The notes beneath the pieces were generated by a model, which had not been told where the DNA came from, did no database searches, and was given only the letters and a program-made list of their open reading frames with translations. DNA of 64,000 nt from the NCBI GenBank assembly GCA_002709235.1, contig PAQI01000011.1, positions 187,632 through 251,631 on the forward strand, in the 5' to 3' direction. A program made the translations under genes and the position numbers. Shown in pieces: positions 46,613 to 56,161 of this stretch (position 1 is the first letter of the stretch; the number at the start of each line of letters is the position of its first letter). This DNA is from Hirschia sp. (GTDB lineage: Bacteria; Pseudomonadota; Alphaproteobacteria; Caulobacterales; Hyphomonadaceae).

Positions 46613-46855
46613 ATGGCAATGAGCCACGATGACCTCATGTCCCATCTGCGCGAAGGCTTTCCGGACGCAGAGATTGTCCTGACCGATCTGGTTGGTGACA
46701 ATAATCACTGGCAGGCCGAGATCGTGGATGAGTCATTTCGCGGCAAACCCCGCGTCGCCCAGCACAAAATGGTCTATGCATCCCTGAAAGGTGCAATGGA
46801 TGGTGCTGACGGTGAACTGCATGCATTGGCACTGAAAACCCGGGCACCCGCATGA
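46613..46855 (+). CDS. bolA: BolA family protein
   Basis: An 80-residue BolA/YrbA-type protein that partners CGFS glutaredoxins in Fe-S handling. The conserved region DNNHWQAEIVDESFRGKPRVAQHKMVYASL spans about residues 29-58, with the metal-ligand histidines His32 and the C-terminal His52; the C-terminus HALALKTRAP is typical. AGGAGA lies 9 bases before the ATG. The next gene starts inside its stop (ATGA). Its natural partner grxD is 1.5 kb downstream. Confidence 0.93.
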   Translation: MAMSHDDLMSHLREGFPDAEIVLTDLVGDNNHWQAEIVDESFRGKPRVAQHKMVYASLKGAMDGADGELHALALKTRAPA

Positions 46856-47763
46856 GCAAAACCTCCCCGCCGACTCCACAAGCCACCAATATGGCCGAGG
46901 TACTGAAAAGGTCGGGGACTGGACAGATCGGATTGCCACGCCGCGCGCTGGGACGTACCGGGCTTGTGGCACCCGTTCTCGGCTTTGGCCTCTCAGGCGC
47001 GCTGGCCACACCCTTTGTCGGCAAGAATCTTGTCACCCAGTTGATCCGCAATGCGGCACTGCATGGCGTGGAATTTTTCGACACTGCCCCCTTTTACGGT
47101 GATGGGCGTGCGGAATACAGGCTGGGCCAGGTGCTCTCCAGCATGCCCGGCAGATGTGCCCTGATCTCCACCAAGGGCGGCACACGTCGTGTCGGACGAC
47201 GCCTTGTAAAGGATTTCTCGCTGGAAGGCCTGCGTCACCAACTTGAGGAAAGCCGCACCCGGCTGCCGCGCATTGATGCCTTCTTCCTGCACGGCCCCTC
47301 CTCCAGCCAGCTCACGCGGGAACTGATTGACGGACTGTTACAGCTTCAGGCCAAGGGCTATTTTCGCTATCTGGGCATGGCTGGTCGCGGGTCCGAGCTG
47401 GACACGGCGATCAATACCGGCGCGTTCGACCTGATCATGGCACCGGCCTATAAAAATCTCAGCCCTGATGAGCTGGACCGGCTGGAGCACGCGCGCGTCA
47501 GCGGATTGGGCGTCATTGGCATAGAATGCCTCGCGCCCGCGGCCAGGGGTGCGCGACTGTCGCTACGTCCGGCGGATCTGTGGTATACGGCGCGCGCAAT
47601 CATGCGTGACCGTCCCTCGCGTGACGCATCCGCCAATGGCCCCAGCGCCGAGGACTGTTTGCGCTGGACCCTGAATTCCGGCCTTGTCGATATCGCCATG
47701 ATCACCACCACTCGCCCGGAAAATCTGACAGCCAATGTTGCGGCTGCGCGGACCTGTGGCTGA
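46852..47763 (+). CDS. Aldo/keto reductase family protein
   Basis: A 303-residue protein with the AKR (beta/alpha)8 pattern: RRALGRTGLVAPVLGFGLSG near residues 30-49, the catalytic-region EFFDTAPFYGDGRAEYRLGQ near 74-93 with Asp and Tyr, STKGG near 106-110, and DAFFLHGP near 143-150. The usual C-terminal cofactor motif is weaker, so substrate and cofactor preference are open. It overlaps bolA by 4 bases and is followed by an acetyltransferase after 10 bases, forming an insertion between bolA and grxD. Confidence 0.85.
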   Translation: MSKTSPPTPQATNMAEVLKRSGTGQIGLPRRALGRTGLVAPVLGFGLSGALATPFVGKNLVTQLIRNAALHGVEFFDTAPFYGDGRAEYRLGQVLSSMPGRCALISTKGGTRRVGRRLVKDFSLEGLRHQLEESRTRLPRIDAFFLHGPSSSQLTRELIDGLLQLQAKGYFRYLGMAGRGSELDTAINTGAFDLIMAPAYKNLSPDELDRLEHARVSGLGVIGIECLAPAARGARLSLRPADLWYTARAIMRDRPSRDASANGPSAEDCLRWTLNSGLVDIAMITTTRPENLTANVAAARTCG

Positions 47764-47773
47764 AAATCCGGCG

Positions 47774-48265
47774 ATGAACGAGCTTGTCATCCGGCCAGCA
47801 AAAGCGAGCGATGCAGAGCAGATCGCACAGATATTGCAACCTGTCCTGCAAGCTGGCGGGACCTATGCACTCCCGCGTGACTGGTCATCAGATGAGACCA
47901 TCGCCTATTGGCTGGCGGCTGATAAAAACAGCCTTGTCGCAACCCTGAATGATGAGATCGTCGGAACCTATTATCTCAAGACCAACCAGATGGGTGGCGG
48001 GTCTCATGTCTGCAATTGCGGCTATGTCGTCGCGCAGCAGTCTGGCGGCAAGGGAATAGCCGCCGCCATGTGTCGCCATTCTCTCAGATTGGCGCGGGAG
48101 ATGGGCTATCAGGCCATGCAGTTCAATTTCGTGGTATCGACCAATGAACACGCCATCAGGCTCTGGCGCAGGCTGGGATTTGAGGAAGTCGGCCGCCTGC
48201 CCGGCGCATTCCAGCATCCCGAACTTGGCCAGGTCGACGCCCTTGTCATGTATCAGCGGCTCTAG
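47774..48265 (+). CDS. GNAT family N-acetyltransferase
   Basis: A 163-residue acetyltransferase. The acetyl-CoA binding loop is around VVAQQSGGKGIAAAMCRHSL (about 87-106), with the preceding strand GSHVCNCGYVV, and motif B as YQAMQFNFVVSTNEHAIRLWRRLGFEEVGRLPGAF near 115-149. An ATG at 47774, 10 bases after the reductase gene, is chosen because it starts the conserved IRPAKASDAEQI. Substrate unknown. Confidence 0.9.
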   Translation: MNELVIRPAKASDAEQIAQILQPVLQAGGTYALPRDWSSDETIAYWLAADKNSLVATLNDEIVGTYYLKTNQMGGGSHVCNCGYVVAQQSGGKGIAAAMCRHSLRLAREMGYQAMQFNFVVSTNEHAIRLWRRLGFEEVGRLPGAFQHPELGQVDALVMYQRL

Positions 48266-48334
48266 TTTCATACAGCGCTTGAAACAAACAATGATGCACA
48301 CTAGCTTAGTCTCAACCATTGCAGAGGTAAGATC

Positions 48335-48670
48335 ATGAGCGCTCAAGAAACCATCAAGTCCGCCATCGACAGCAACAACGTCATGCTGTTCATGAAAGGC
48401 ACGCCGATCTTTCCCCAATGTGGCTTCTCGTCGACCGTGGTTCAGATCCTTGACTATCTGGGCGTGGAATTCGGCGCGATGAACGTGCTGGAAGACCCTG
48501 AGATCCGCCAGGGTATCAAGGACTTCTCCCAATGGCCAACCGTCCCTCAGCTTTACGTGAAGGGCGAATTTGTCGGCGGCTGTGACATCGTCAAGGACAT
48601 GTTCGAGCAAGGTGAACTACGTGAGTTCCTGATCGATCAGGGTATCGAGATGTCGGCAGAGGCCCGATAA
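48335..48670 (+). CDS. grxD: Monothiol glutaredoxin (CGFS type)
   Basis: A 111-residue monothiol glutaredoxin that carries and transfers [2Fe-2S] clusters with BolA proteins. The active site is Cys29 in FPQCGFSST, and the glutathione-binding motif [19 protein letters not shown] is near residues 69-87. Length and motifs are normal. bolA lies 1.5 kb upstream, as in many alphaproteobacteria, where the two are often adjacent. Confidence 0.96.
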   Translation: MSAQETIKSAIDSNNVMLFMKGTPIFPQCGFSSTVVQILDYLGVEFGAMNVLEDPEIRQGIKDFSQWPTVPQLYVKGEFVGGCDIVKDMFEQGELREFLIDQGIEMSAEAR

Positions 48671-48813
48671 GAACGCGTTAACCACAATCGCAAGTAATCA
48701 TCTCCCGCATTCTCATCGGTGCGTTGTATTTATTGTTTTTTACTGAAATTAAAGACCTGAATGCTGTAATCATCCCATGAATACCAAAGGCAGAATGCCG
48801 CTGGGGTGACGAG

Positions 48814-49158
48814 ATGAAAAAACAAGGACTTCTGGATCGCGTATCGACGCTTTTTGCGTCCCGACCCGAACCGACGCCAGCATCCATTGCAGCGCAGGCT
48901 GAAATAACGCGCCGTGAACGCCGTGGCGGAGATCGTGTCAACACCTACAAGGACACCACGCTCTACCTGACAGGTAATCGCCGCAAGCGCGCCATTATCC
49001 GCGATATGAGCGAAACCGGATTGCGCATTGCCTGTGATGGATCGATATCCCTGCCCGATTATGTCGACATCAGTGTCTTCAATGATCGCTACACCTGCCA
49101 TGTGGTCTGGCGTACGCCATTTGAGGTCGGTCTGGAATATTGCGCCGTCGAGGCGTGA
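48814..49158 (+). CDS. PilZ domain protein (c-di-GMP binding)
   Basis: A 114-residue single-domain PilZ protein. The c-di-GMP signature is present in two parts: R-x-x-x-R in ITRRERRGGDR near residues 31-41 and D-x-S-x-x-G in RDMSETGLRI near 63-72. The N-terminus is amphipathic rather than a signal. It probably acts as an effector that transmits c-di-GMP levels to a partner; none is identified nearby. rimO follows after 43 bases. Confidence 0.85.
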   Translation: MKKQGLLDRVSTLFASRPEPTPASIAAQAEITRRERRGGDRVNTYKDTTLYLTGNRRKRAIIRDMSETGLRIACDGSISLPDYVDISVFNDRYTCHVVWRTPFEVGLEYCAVEA

Positions 49159-49201
49159 ATCATCTGGTGGCGCCGGGCTCACAATCTGCTAAAGACGCGC
49201 C

Positions 49202-50560
49202 ATGACAGACATTCAGGCCCCCATCCGACCACACGTCGCCCCCATTGCACCCAAGGTCGGCATTGTATCCCTCGGCTGCCCCAAGGCGCTAGTGGATTCA
49301 GAACGCATCATCACGCGGCTGCGCGCTGAAGGCTATGAGATCTCGCCCGATTATACCGGCGCGGATCTCGTGCTCGTGAACACGTGCGGCTTTCTCGATT
49401 CTGCCCGCGATGAAAGCCTTGAAGCGATCGGCGAAGCGCTCACCGAAAATGGCCGAGTCATCGTCACAGGCTGTCTGGGTGCCGAGCCGGAAGTGATCGA
49501 GGAGCGCTATCCCAAAGTGCTCGCCGTAACCGGGCCGCACCAGTATGAGCAGGTGATGGATGCCGTCCACACACACTGCCCCCCACGCACCGACAAGTTC
49601 GAAGCGCTGGTGCCTGAAAGCGGCGTGCGTCTGACCCCGCGCCATTATGCCTATCTGAAGATCTCCGAAGGCTGCTCAAACCGCTGTTCATTCTGCATCA
49701 TTCCGTCATTGCGCGGCGATCTGGCCTCGCGCCCGATTGATCAGGTTTTGCGTGAAGCCGAACAGCTGAAGAATGCCGGCGTTCGCGAACTACTGGTCAT
49801 CTCACAAGACACTTCCGCCTATGGCCTGGATGTGAAATACGCCCCGCGCACCTGGAAAGACAAGGAATACGAGACCCGTTTCCTCGATTTGTGCGAGGGC
49901 CTTGGCGAAATGGGCATGTGGACACGGCTGCATTACGTTTACCCCTATCCGCATGTCGACAAGGTGATCCCTTTGATGGCCGAGGGCAAGATCCTGCCCT
50001 ATCTGGACATCCCCTTCCAGCACGCCTCACCGGCAGTGCTCAAGAACATGAAACGCCCCGCCAAGCAGGACCAGGTGCTCGAACGCATCCTGCAATGGCG
50101 CAAGGATGTGCCGGACATTGCCATCCGCTCGACCTTCATTGTCGGCTTTCCTGGCGAGACCGAGGACGACTTCCAGCAATTGATGGACTTCATGACCGAA
50201 GCGCGCATAGACCGTGCGGGCTGCTTCAAATATGAGGACGTCAAAGGCGCGGTCAGCCATGACCTGCCCGACCACGTGCCCGAAGAGGTCAAGGAGGAAC
50301 GCTGGCACCGCTTCATGCAGCTCCAGCAGGAAATCTCCCATGAGCGCTCCGAAGCCCAGATCGGCCGTATTCTGGATGTGATCGTGGATGATTCCAATGG
50401 CAAGGAAGCTGTTGGCCGCACAATGGCGGATGCGCCAGAGATCGACGGATTGGTCAATCTGGAAGATTATCCAGACCTCAAGCCCGGCGATATCGTCAAA
50501 GCAGTGATCACGGATGCTGACTTCTATGACCTCTGGGGACGTCCGCCCAAGGCAGACTAG
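49202..50560 (+). CDS. rimO: Ribosomal protein uS12 methylthiotransferase
   Basis: Radical-SAM enzyme that methylthiolates an aspartate of ribosomal protein uS12. The 452 residues show the MiaB/RimO order: UPF0004 domain with cysteines in [21 protein letters not shown] and TGCLGAEPE; the radical SAM cluster C-x3-C-x2-C in [16 protein letters not shown] near residues 158-173; and a C-terminal TRAM domain (about 382-448). The sequence [14 protein letters not shown] before the cluster favours RimO over MiaB. Confidence 0.96.
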   Translation: MTDIQAPIRPHVAPIAPKVGIVSLGCPKALVDSERIITRLRAEGYEISPDYTGADLVLVNTCGFLDSARDESLEAIGEALTENGRVIVTGCLGAEPEVIEERYPKVLAVTGPHQYEQVMDAVHTHCPPRTDKFEALVPESGVRLTPRHYAYLKISEGCSNRCSFCIIPSLRGDLASRPIDQVLREAEQLKNAGVRELLVISQDTSAYGLDVKYAPRTWKDKEYETRFLDLCEGLGEMGMWTRLHYVYPYPHVDKVIPLMAEGKILPYLDIPFQHASPAVLKNMKRPAKQDQVLERILQWRKDVPDIAIRSTFIVGFPGETEDDFQQLMDFMTEARIDRAGCFKYEDVKGAVSHDLPDHVPEEVKEERWHRFMQLQQEISHERSEAQIGRILDVIVDDSNGKEAVGRTMADAPEIDGLVNLEDYPDLKPGDIVKAVITDADFYDLWGRPPKAD

Positions 50561-50567
50561 ACGGGTT

Positions 50568-52358
50568 CTACTCCTGGCCAGCTGTCTTCAGCACTCTGTC
50601 CAGATCCCTGTAGAGGCCTTGCAGCATGTCCTGGTTTGCGCGTCCCTGACACAAACGCGGTATGACAGTATTGGCCGTATGGCCCGCATCCAGATTGGGC
50701 CAGGTCTCACGATAGGGCTCCAGCATTGAAACAGCCTCGTCCCAGCGCCCCAGGCGCACCAGCAATGCCGCATGTTGCATTCGAATCAATGGGTTCGAGA
50801 CCATTGTTTCCAACCGCTGATGCAGTTTCAACGCTTCACCGAAATGGCCCGCATCAATCTGCATTGTGGCAGTTTCAGATAACAGCACCCACCGTGCAGG
50901 ATGATCCGCAGGCAAGGAAAGGTCCAGCGCGCGTGCTTCATCAAGCGTGTCGGGCGGCGGCTTTTGGCAGATATGAGGCATGGCCAGCAACTCAAATCGT
51001 GCCAGAACGTGATTGGGATCAATCGAGACGATCCGATCCATCAAGCTCACCGCACGATCCAGCTGACCGGTCCGGTAATAGAAGAGCGCTACATTGAACA
51101 TCGCGTCCGGATTGGACCGCGCCTGCTCCTGAGCCTGTTGAGCATGAAACTCAGCTTCGGCAAGGCGCTCAGGCGTATCAGATGGCGGATCCACCATGGC
51201 CAGATAGGTTAGCTTGTCGGCAATCACGGAATGCGCTTCACCAAATGTCGGATCAAGTTCGATGGCACGACGCGCAAGCGCCAGACGCTCCAGCTCCCAG
51301 ACACGTGTGTCAACGCCAGACCCCGGCACGAAAGTGGCTTGAAGAAACAATTCCCAGGCTGTCGCATCCTCCGTCGCCCGGTTTTCAATATCACGCCTCG
51401 CCGCAACATAGATCTGAGGGCGTATATCCATGGCGATGGCGTCTAAGATCTCATCCTGCATGGCCATCACTTCACCACCATCACGGTCATATGTGTCTGA
51501 CCAGACGGTCTCACCCGTATTGACATCAACCAGCCGGATCGTTGCGCGCACTCCCTCGTCATGACGCCTCAAGCCACCTTCCAGCCTGAAACTGGCTGGC
51601 CTGTAACCGGATTGTAGCCGGTCAGTCTCGACGAGGTCTTCACTATCCGGTCCGGTGTCAGCAGACCACACCCTGAGTTCACCGATACGAGACAATGAGG
51701 CCACCAGGTCCTGCGTGAAACCCGTTGCATCGCCCCGGCGCTCACCTTCCGGTGTCAGGTCTGCAAACGGCACCACAAGGATGGCTATGCCCTCCTGCCC
51801 GCGCTGCGCCTGAGCCGCGTTCAACATATCGGACTCATGATCATCACGCTGATCCAGGACATGTGACAACATGAAAACCGTACCCGCCAGCACGAAGACA
51901 CAGATCAGCCAGGCTAACGGATAGCGAAGCTGCGGTACGTATTGTCCCTGGGAGTTTTCCAATGATGCTGCTTCTGCATGACTGTCACAATCGACAGCCC
52001 GTGAGGCGACCGGAGCAATACTTTCCTGTGCGGAAAAAGTCGCCGCATAACCGCCTTTAGGCACATCAATACGCAGCGTGCTGGCACGTCCCTCAGGTGA
52101 CCTGTAATATGCATCAAGATTGCTTCTCAGACGACCGACCTGAACACGCACGATGGAATCTGTTGAAGAATCGAAGGTATCGGGATCACGACCGAAGACA
52201 TCAACGGCAATGGAATAGCCTTTCAGCCGATCTTCAAGGCCGAGCAAGGTCTGCTCTACAAGATAGCTCAGCAGTGACTGTAACTTCTCTGCTTTCGCGA
52301 AGCTATCACTTTTCAGAATGCGCTCTAATTGCGCCTCTATCTGATTTCGGTCAACCAC
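50568..52358 (-). CDS. Membrane-anchored TolB/TPR-type regulatory protein
   Basis: A 596-residue protein with an N-terminal winged-helix-like domain (about residues 5-105) that contains LQSLLSYLVEQTLLG, RLKGYSIAVDVFGRD and SIVRVQVGRLRSNLDAYY. A single transmembrane helix lies near 150-170 (LAWLICVFVLAGTVFMLSHV). The periplasmic side begins with a TolB-like segment IAILVVPFADLTPEG, followed by several TPR-like repeats (about 325-590). The layout resembles CadC-like or adenylate-cyclase-associated regulators that sense envelope conditions. Its target is unknown; a 760-base intergenic region lies upstream. Confidence 0.82.
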   Translation of the reverse strand: MVDRNQIEAQLERILKSDSFAKAEKLQSLLSYLVEQTLLGLEDRLKGYSIAVDVFGRDPDTFDSSTDSIVRVQVGRLRSNLDAYYRSPEGRASTLRIDVPKGGYAATFSAQESIAPVASRAVDCDSHAEAASLENSQGQYVPQLRYPLAWLICVFVLAGTVFMLSHVLDQRDDHESDMLNAAQAQRGQEGIAILVVPFADLTPEGERRGDATGFTQDLVASLSRIGELRVWSADTGPDSEDLVETDRLQSGYRPASFRLEGGLRRHDEGVRATIRLVDVNTGETVWSDTYDRDGGEVMAMQDEILDAIAMDIRPQIYVAARRDIENRATEDATAWELFLQATFVPGSGVDTRVWELERLALARRAIELDPTFGEAHSVIADKLTYLAMVDPPSDTPERLAEAEFHAQQAQEQARSNPDAMFNVALFYYRTGQLDRAVSLMDRIVSIDPNHVLARFELLAMPHICQKPPPDTLDEARALDLSLPADHPARWVLLSETATMQIDAGHFGEALKLHQRLETMVSNPLIRMQHAALLVRLGRWDEAVSMLEPYRETWPNLDAGHTANTVIPRLCQGRANQDMLQGLYRDLDRVLKTAGQE

Positions 52359-53121
52359 CCCTGTCCCTATCCGCGGCCCCCGTTACCGCCCCTGTTACAT
52401 TTTCTTATTAACAGATACAGTATCGCAAAAATCACGCCCTTAACATGCCCAAACATATGTTTCGGTAGTAAATTTCGGAAGTTTTCACGTCAAAATCAGA
52501 ATAATATTTGGTTGAATCGAAAAACATGCCCAACATGAAACGGGCGAAAAATCGGTAATATCATCGCCATCTATGATGGATCAAACCCACTCACACCAGA
52601 TTCGGCAGCACTGAACTGCTGCATTGTTCACCTACAAGATGTGCAGCGCACCGCCTTCATACGGGGCACGCGCAGTGAACGCGCCTTAATTCAAATCAAT
52701 AAAAGGGGTGAATCGGAACATACTCAAGACCATCAATGATATGCATGAGCGAATACCTCATATGACCCATTAATGCCTGTTCCGACCCGAGCATATCTCG
52801 AGGGAATGGCCCAATCAGCCAAACCTCGATTTCACATACACGTCACATCCAGGATACTCATGTTTTTGCAGTCGGTTATGTCATTGATATTTTATGGTTA
52901 ATTTAAAAAGCGACACTTATGTAACAGTGTGTAACTGCACTCGTAACTGGCACCCTCTGCGCAATTCTCCTATCTCCGCTGGCTGGGTGCACACTGGTAT
53001 ATTCGTTGTTGCTTTCGTCCCCCCCCACCCAAGAGGCAGCAAGGGGTGAACTGGTGTGCATCCTTTTCCCGATTGCCTTGCATGTACTCGCAGGCCAAAC
53101 ACCCACCACATGACCGGATGC
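52359..53121. other. Long intergenic region with no convincing gene
   Basis: 763 bases between two minus-strand genes. The left half (52380-52560 and 52840-52920) is AT-rich and probably holds the promoter of the membrane regulator. In the right part GGGTGCACACTGGT (52984-52997) and ACTGGTGTGCATCC (53050-53063) form an imperfect long-range inverted repeat around a C-rich stretch. It may be a structured RNA or a decayed element. A 68-codon minus frame here lacks a ribosome binding site and coding character. Confidence 0.5.
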
Positions 53122-54105
53122 CTATCCCGCGACTTCCATCACGATTTCCATTGAGCGCTTGCGCTTGTCCAGATCATAGATTGGCGCAGATATGATGAGC
53201 TCGTCCGGTTGCAGGGCCTGCATCATCTCATCCAGCCGCGCCTTTACGGTCTGCGGTGATCCGACCACGGACATTGCAAGGGTCGCTTCCACTCCACGGC
53301 GCACGCGCGGATCAAATTCAAAATCAGGGTCCGGCGGCGAGAACAATCCCATCACATTCATCTGCATGTCCTGGAACCTGCGCCTGACCGTGCTCGCCTG
53401 AAAGTCGGCCTCCTCATCGGTATCTGCGGCGACCACCTGGCTGGCCATCATGAAATGTGGCTTGTCCAGATAGTCCGACGGCCGGAACGTCTCGCGATAG
53501 ATACGCGCGGCATCCACCAGCGCAGCCGGCGCAAAATGCGAGGCAAATGCGTATGGCAAACCAAAATGCGCTGCCAGTTGCGCACCATAAAGACTGGAAC
53601 CCAATATCCAGATCGGCACACCCAGCCCTTCGCCCGGCACGGCATTGACCCGACTCTCCCGGCCTTCACCGGAAAAATACATCAGCAATTCCTGCACATC
53701 ATTGGGAAAGCGGTCCTCACCACCCATCATCGTTCGGCGCAAGGCCCTGGCCGTCGCCTGACCACCACCTGCAGCACGCCCCAGACCAAGATCGATCCGG
53801 CCAGGATAGAGGCTTTCCAGCGTTCCAAACTGTTCGGCAATCATCAGCGGTGCGTGATTGGGCAGCATGATACCGCCTGCCCCCACGCGGATTGTCTTGG
53901 TCGCACCCGCAATATGGCCGATTAGTATGGATGTCGCCGAACTGGCCACACTGGCAATGTTGTGATGTTCGGCAAACCAGTAGCGCTTGTAACCAAGGCG
54001 TTCAGCGAGCTGGGCCGTTTCCACGGATTCCCTGTAACTATGCGCTGCGTCATGTCCCTCCAGAACCGGAGACAGGTCGAGAATGGAAAGCGGAATGGAA
54101 CCCAT
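53122..54105 (-). CDS. LLM class flavin-dependent oxidoreductase (luciferase-like)
   Basis: A 327-residue TIM-barrel flavoprotein of the bacterial luciferase-like superfamily, group with MsnO8-type members. Landmarks are [17 protein letters not shown] near residues 7-23, [21 protein letters not shown] near 41-61, [23 protein letters not shown] near 75-97, and [12 protein letters not shown] near 103-114. It probably uses reduced FMN or F420 with an unknown organic substrate. It stands alone, with nothing nearby to suggest a pathway. Confidence 0.92.
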   Translation of the reverse strand: MGSIPLSILDLSPVLEGHDAAHSYRESVETAQLAERLGYKRYWFAEHHNIASVASSATSILIGHIAGATKTIRVGAGGIMLPNHAPLMIAEQFGTLESLYPGRIDLGLGRAAGGGQATARALRRTMMGGEDRFPNDVQELLMYFSGEGRESRVNAVPGEGLGVPIWILGSSLYGAQLAAHFGLPYAFASHFAPAALVDAARIYRETFRPSDYLDKPHFMMASQVVAADTDEEADFQASTVRRRFQDMQMNVMGLFSPPDPDFEFDPRVRRGVEATLAMSVVGSPQTVKARLDEMMQALQPDELIISAPIYDLDKRKRSMEIVMEVAG

Positions 54106-54286
54106 GTCAGATCACCCTTGGTAGAAAGCCAGACCTTGCAGATGGGCGCGCAGGCGCGCGGACTCAATTAAAAAAAGCTAATACTGTGTTTACCCATTTA
54201 TAACCTTCGCCGCTGAGGATGGTTAACAAGGGGTAGTGAGAAACCTTTTGGCGATGGGTGGGGCTAAACGCGTACGGAGCTTGCCC

Positions 54287-56161
54287 ATGACTTCATTGCT
54301 ACACCGCGTGATCGTCGCGCATCGCTGCCGATCCACGCATCACCATATCGCCATCAATGCGCTCAATCTGATTTCCTATGATCGTGCAGATCAATGGCGC
54401 GACTTGTTTCTGGTAAAGCATGAAAAACTGCTGGAAGGCGCGAAAGCACCTGATGCCGTATTCAAGGATTTCAAGAACCACGTCCTGCATGTTGGCGATG
54501 GTGACTGGGGCGGCGCACCCGATGCCGCGCTTCATTGGTATGCCGTTTTCGTCGAAGCCCTGCGCAATAACAAATGGACTGACGCCGCCTATGCGTTTGG
54601 CGTGATGAGCCATTATTATGCCGACCCGATCCAACCTTTCCACACCGGCCAGACCGAAGAGGAAGGTGCCATGCACCGGGCGCTGGAATGGTCAATTGCC
54701 AAATCACACCTGAAGATCGAGGCGCGCATCGCCAAGGGCGGTTATCCCAAGGTCGAAACAGGCGACAATCCCACTTTCGTCTGCGACATGGTGCGCCGCG
54801 GTGCGCGCAAATCCCACGCCTATTACCAGACCTTGCTGGACCATTATAATCTGGATGCTGGCGTCAAGAACCCTGAAGACGGGTTGGACGACACGCTGAT
54901 CAATATCCTGTCTGGCCTGATCGCCTATGCCACATCGGGCCTTGCCGCAATCCTGGATCGCGCCCTTGCCGAAGCAGCTGTGAAGCCACCCCAGACCTCG
55001 ATTGACCTGCATGGCTATCTGGCATCGCTCGACATTCCGATCCGGTGGATCACGAAAAAGCTCGGCGATGCAAATGACCGGCGCACGGTCGAGGCCATGT
55101 ATAAAGAGTTCAAGAAGACCGGTAAGGTGATCAAGACCCTGCCCGATGACGACAAGGCCATCCGCGCCATGCATGCCCGGCAGATCCTGCGCATCCCGCT
55201 CAAGGAGCTGGACGCCCGGCCGATTGGCCCTATCGGCACAAAGCACAAGCCAAGCTCCGAACCGAAAACCACCGATGCCCCTCGTCCGGTTGCCAAACAG
55301 ACGCCCGCTCCCGACAGCAGACCGAAAGCAAAGAACGCCGCGTCCAAGCCAGCCAGGCCCACCAATACGCAGAAGCCGCCCGAAAGCGCTGGCAAACCAC
55401 GCAATGTCGCTGCGGACTCCGTGAAAAAGCCAGATGCCGCAAAGCAGAAGGCCGCTGCTCCGCCTTCAGCTGTCACGGCTAAATCCAGCCCGGCACCAGA
55501 GACGAGGGCAGAACCCGGCCCCGCCCCAAAACCGGTCGAAAAGCCCGCCATCAAGCCAGACGCCGCCAAGCCAATTACTGCCACGGCTCAGACCGATGCG
55601 CCTGCATCAAAGCCAGAGCCAGCCGTAAAACCATCACCCGCACCACAGCCGGAACCGGTAAAAGCCGAAGAACCTGCTACTCCCAAGCGCTCGCTGGCGG
55701 CCCGTCTCAACGGTGCCGAAGCCGAGGATGAACGCCCGGCCCGCGCTCGCTTTGATCTCGATTCCCCGGTCAAGGCTGCGCCTTCCATTGGTCCGATAAC
55801 GGCCAAGCGCCTGGCTGAAGCTGGCGTGGAGACCATTGAGGACCTCCTGGATTCCAACCCTGTCAAACTGTCCGCAAAAATCGACGCCAATTACATCACA
55901 CCGGACGCCATTGCCGACTGGCAGGACCAGACACGCCTGATGATGGCGCTTCCCGGCCTGCGGGCCCTTGATGTGCAGATCCTTGTCAGCTCGGGCATTC
56001 ACAGTGTTGACGATCTGGCCTCTGCCTCTGTTGGCAGCGTCATGACCGCGACCAAGGAATTCCTCTCCGCTCCCAGCACGACCGACCGGATGAAATCAAC
56101 CAAGCCACCGGTCGAGGATGCCGTATCGGAATGGATTGAACGCGCCCGCAATACGGGCTGA
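54287..56161 (+). CDS. Zinc-dependent phospholipase-C-like domain fused to a DUF4332-type HhH domain
   Basis: A 624-residue three-part protein. Residues 1-230 match the phospholipase C/P1 nuclease fold: HHHIAINAL near 18-26, DWGGAPDAALHWYAVF near 73-88 and AFGVMSHYYADPIQPFHTGQ near 104-123 supply the His/Asp zinc ligands. Residues 310-480 are a Pro/Ala/Lys-rich linker. The C-terminal 125 residues hold helix-hairpin-helix segments (SIGPITAKRLAEAGVETIEDL and LPGLRALDVQILVSSGI) typical of DUF4332. There is no signal peptide, so unlike classical phospholipases C it should be cytoplasmic. The start at 54287 follows GGAG; a GTG at 54236 is possible. It abuts ppk2 tail to tail. Confidence 0.85.
   Translation: MTSLLHRVIVAHRCRSTHHHIAINALNLISYDRADQWRDLFLVKHEKLLEGAKAPDAVFKDFKNHVLHVGDGDWGGAPDAALHWYAVFVEALRNNKWTDAAYAFGVMSHYYADPIQPFHTGQTEEEGAMHRALEWSIAKSHLKIEARIAKGGYPKVETGDNPTFVCDMVRRGARKSHAYYQTLLDHYNLDAGVKNPEDGLDDTLINILSGLIAYATSGLAAILDRALAEAAVKPPQTSIDLHGYLASLDIPIRWITKKLGDANDRRTVEAMYKEFKKTGKVIKTLPDDDKAIRAMHARQILRIPLKELDARPIGPIGTKHKPSSEPKTTDAPRPVAKQTPAPDSRPKAKNAASKPARPTNTQKPPESAGKPRNVAADSVKKPDAAKQKAAAPPSAVTAKSSPAPETRAEPGPAPKPVEKPAIKPDAAKPITATAQTDAPASKPEPAVKPSPAPQPEPVKAEEPATPKRSLAARLNGAEAEDERPARARFDLDSPVKAAPSIGPITAKRLAEAGVETIEDLLDSNPVKLSAKIDANYITPDAIADWQDQTRLMMALPGLRALDVQILVSSGIHSVDDLASASVGSVMTATKEFLSAPSTTDRMKSTKPPVEDAVSEWIERARNTG

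Noticed and set aside
52903-53109. A 68-codon minus frame in the long intergenic region
   Set aside because: No ribosome binding site, no recognisable pattern, and its composition looks non-coding.
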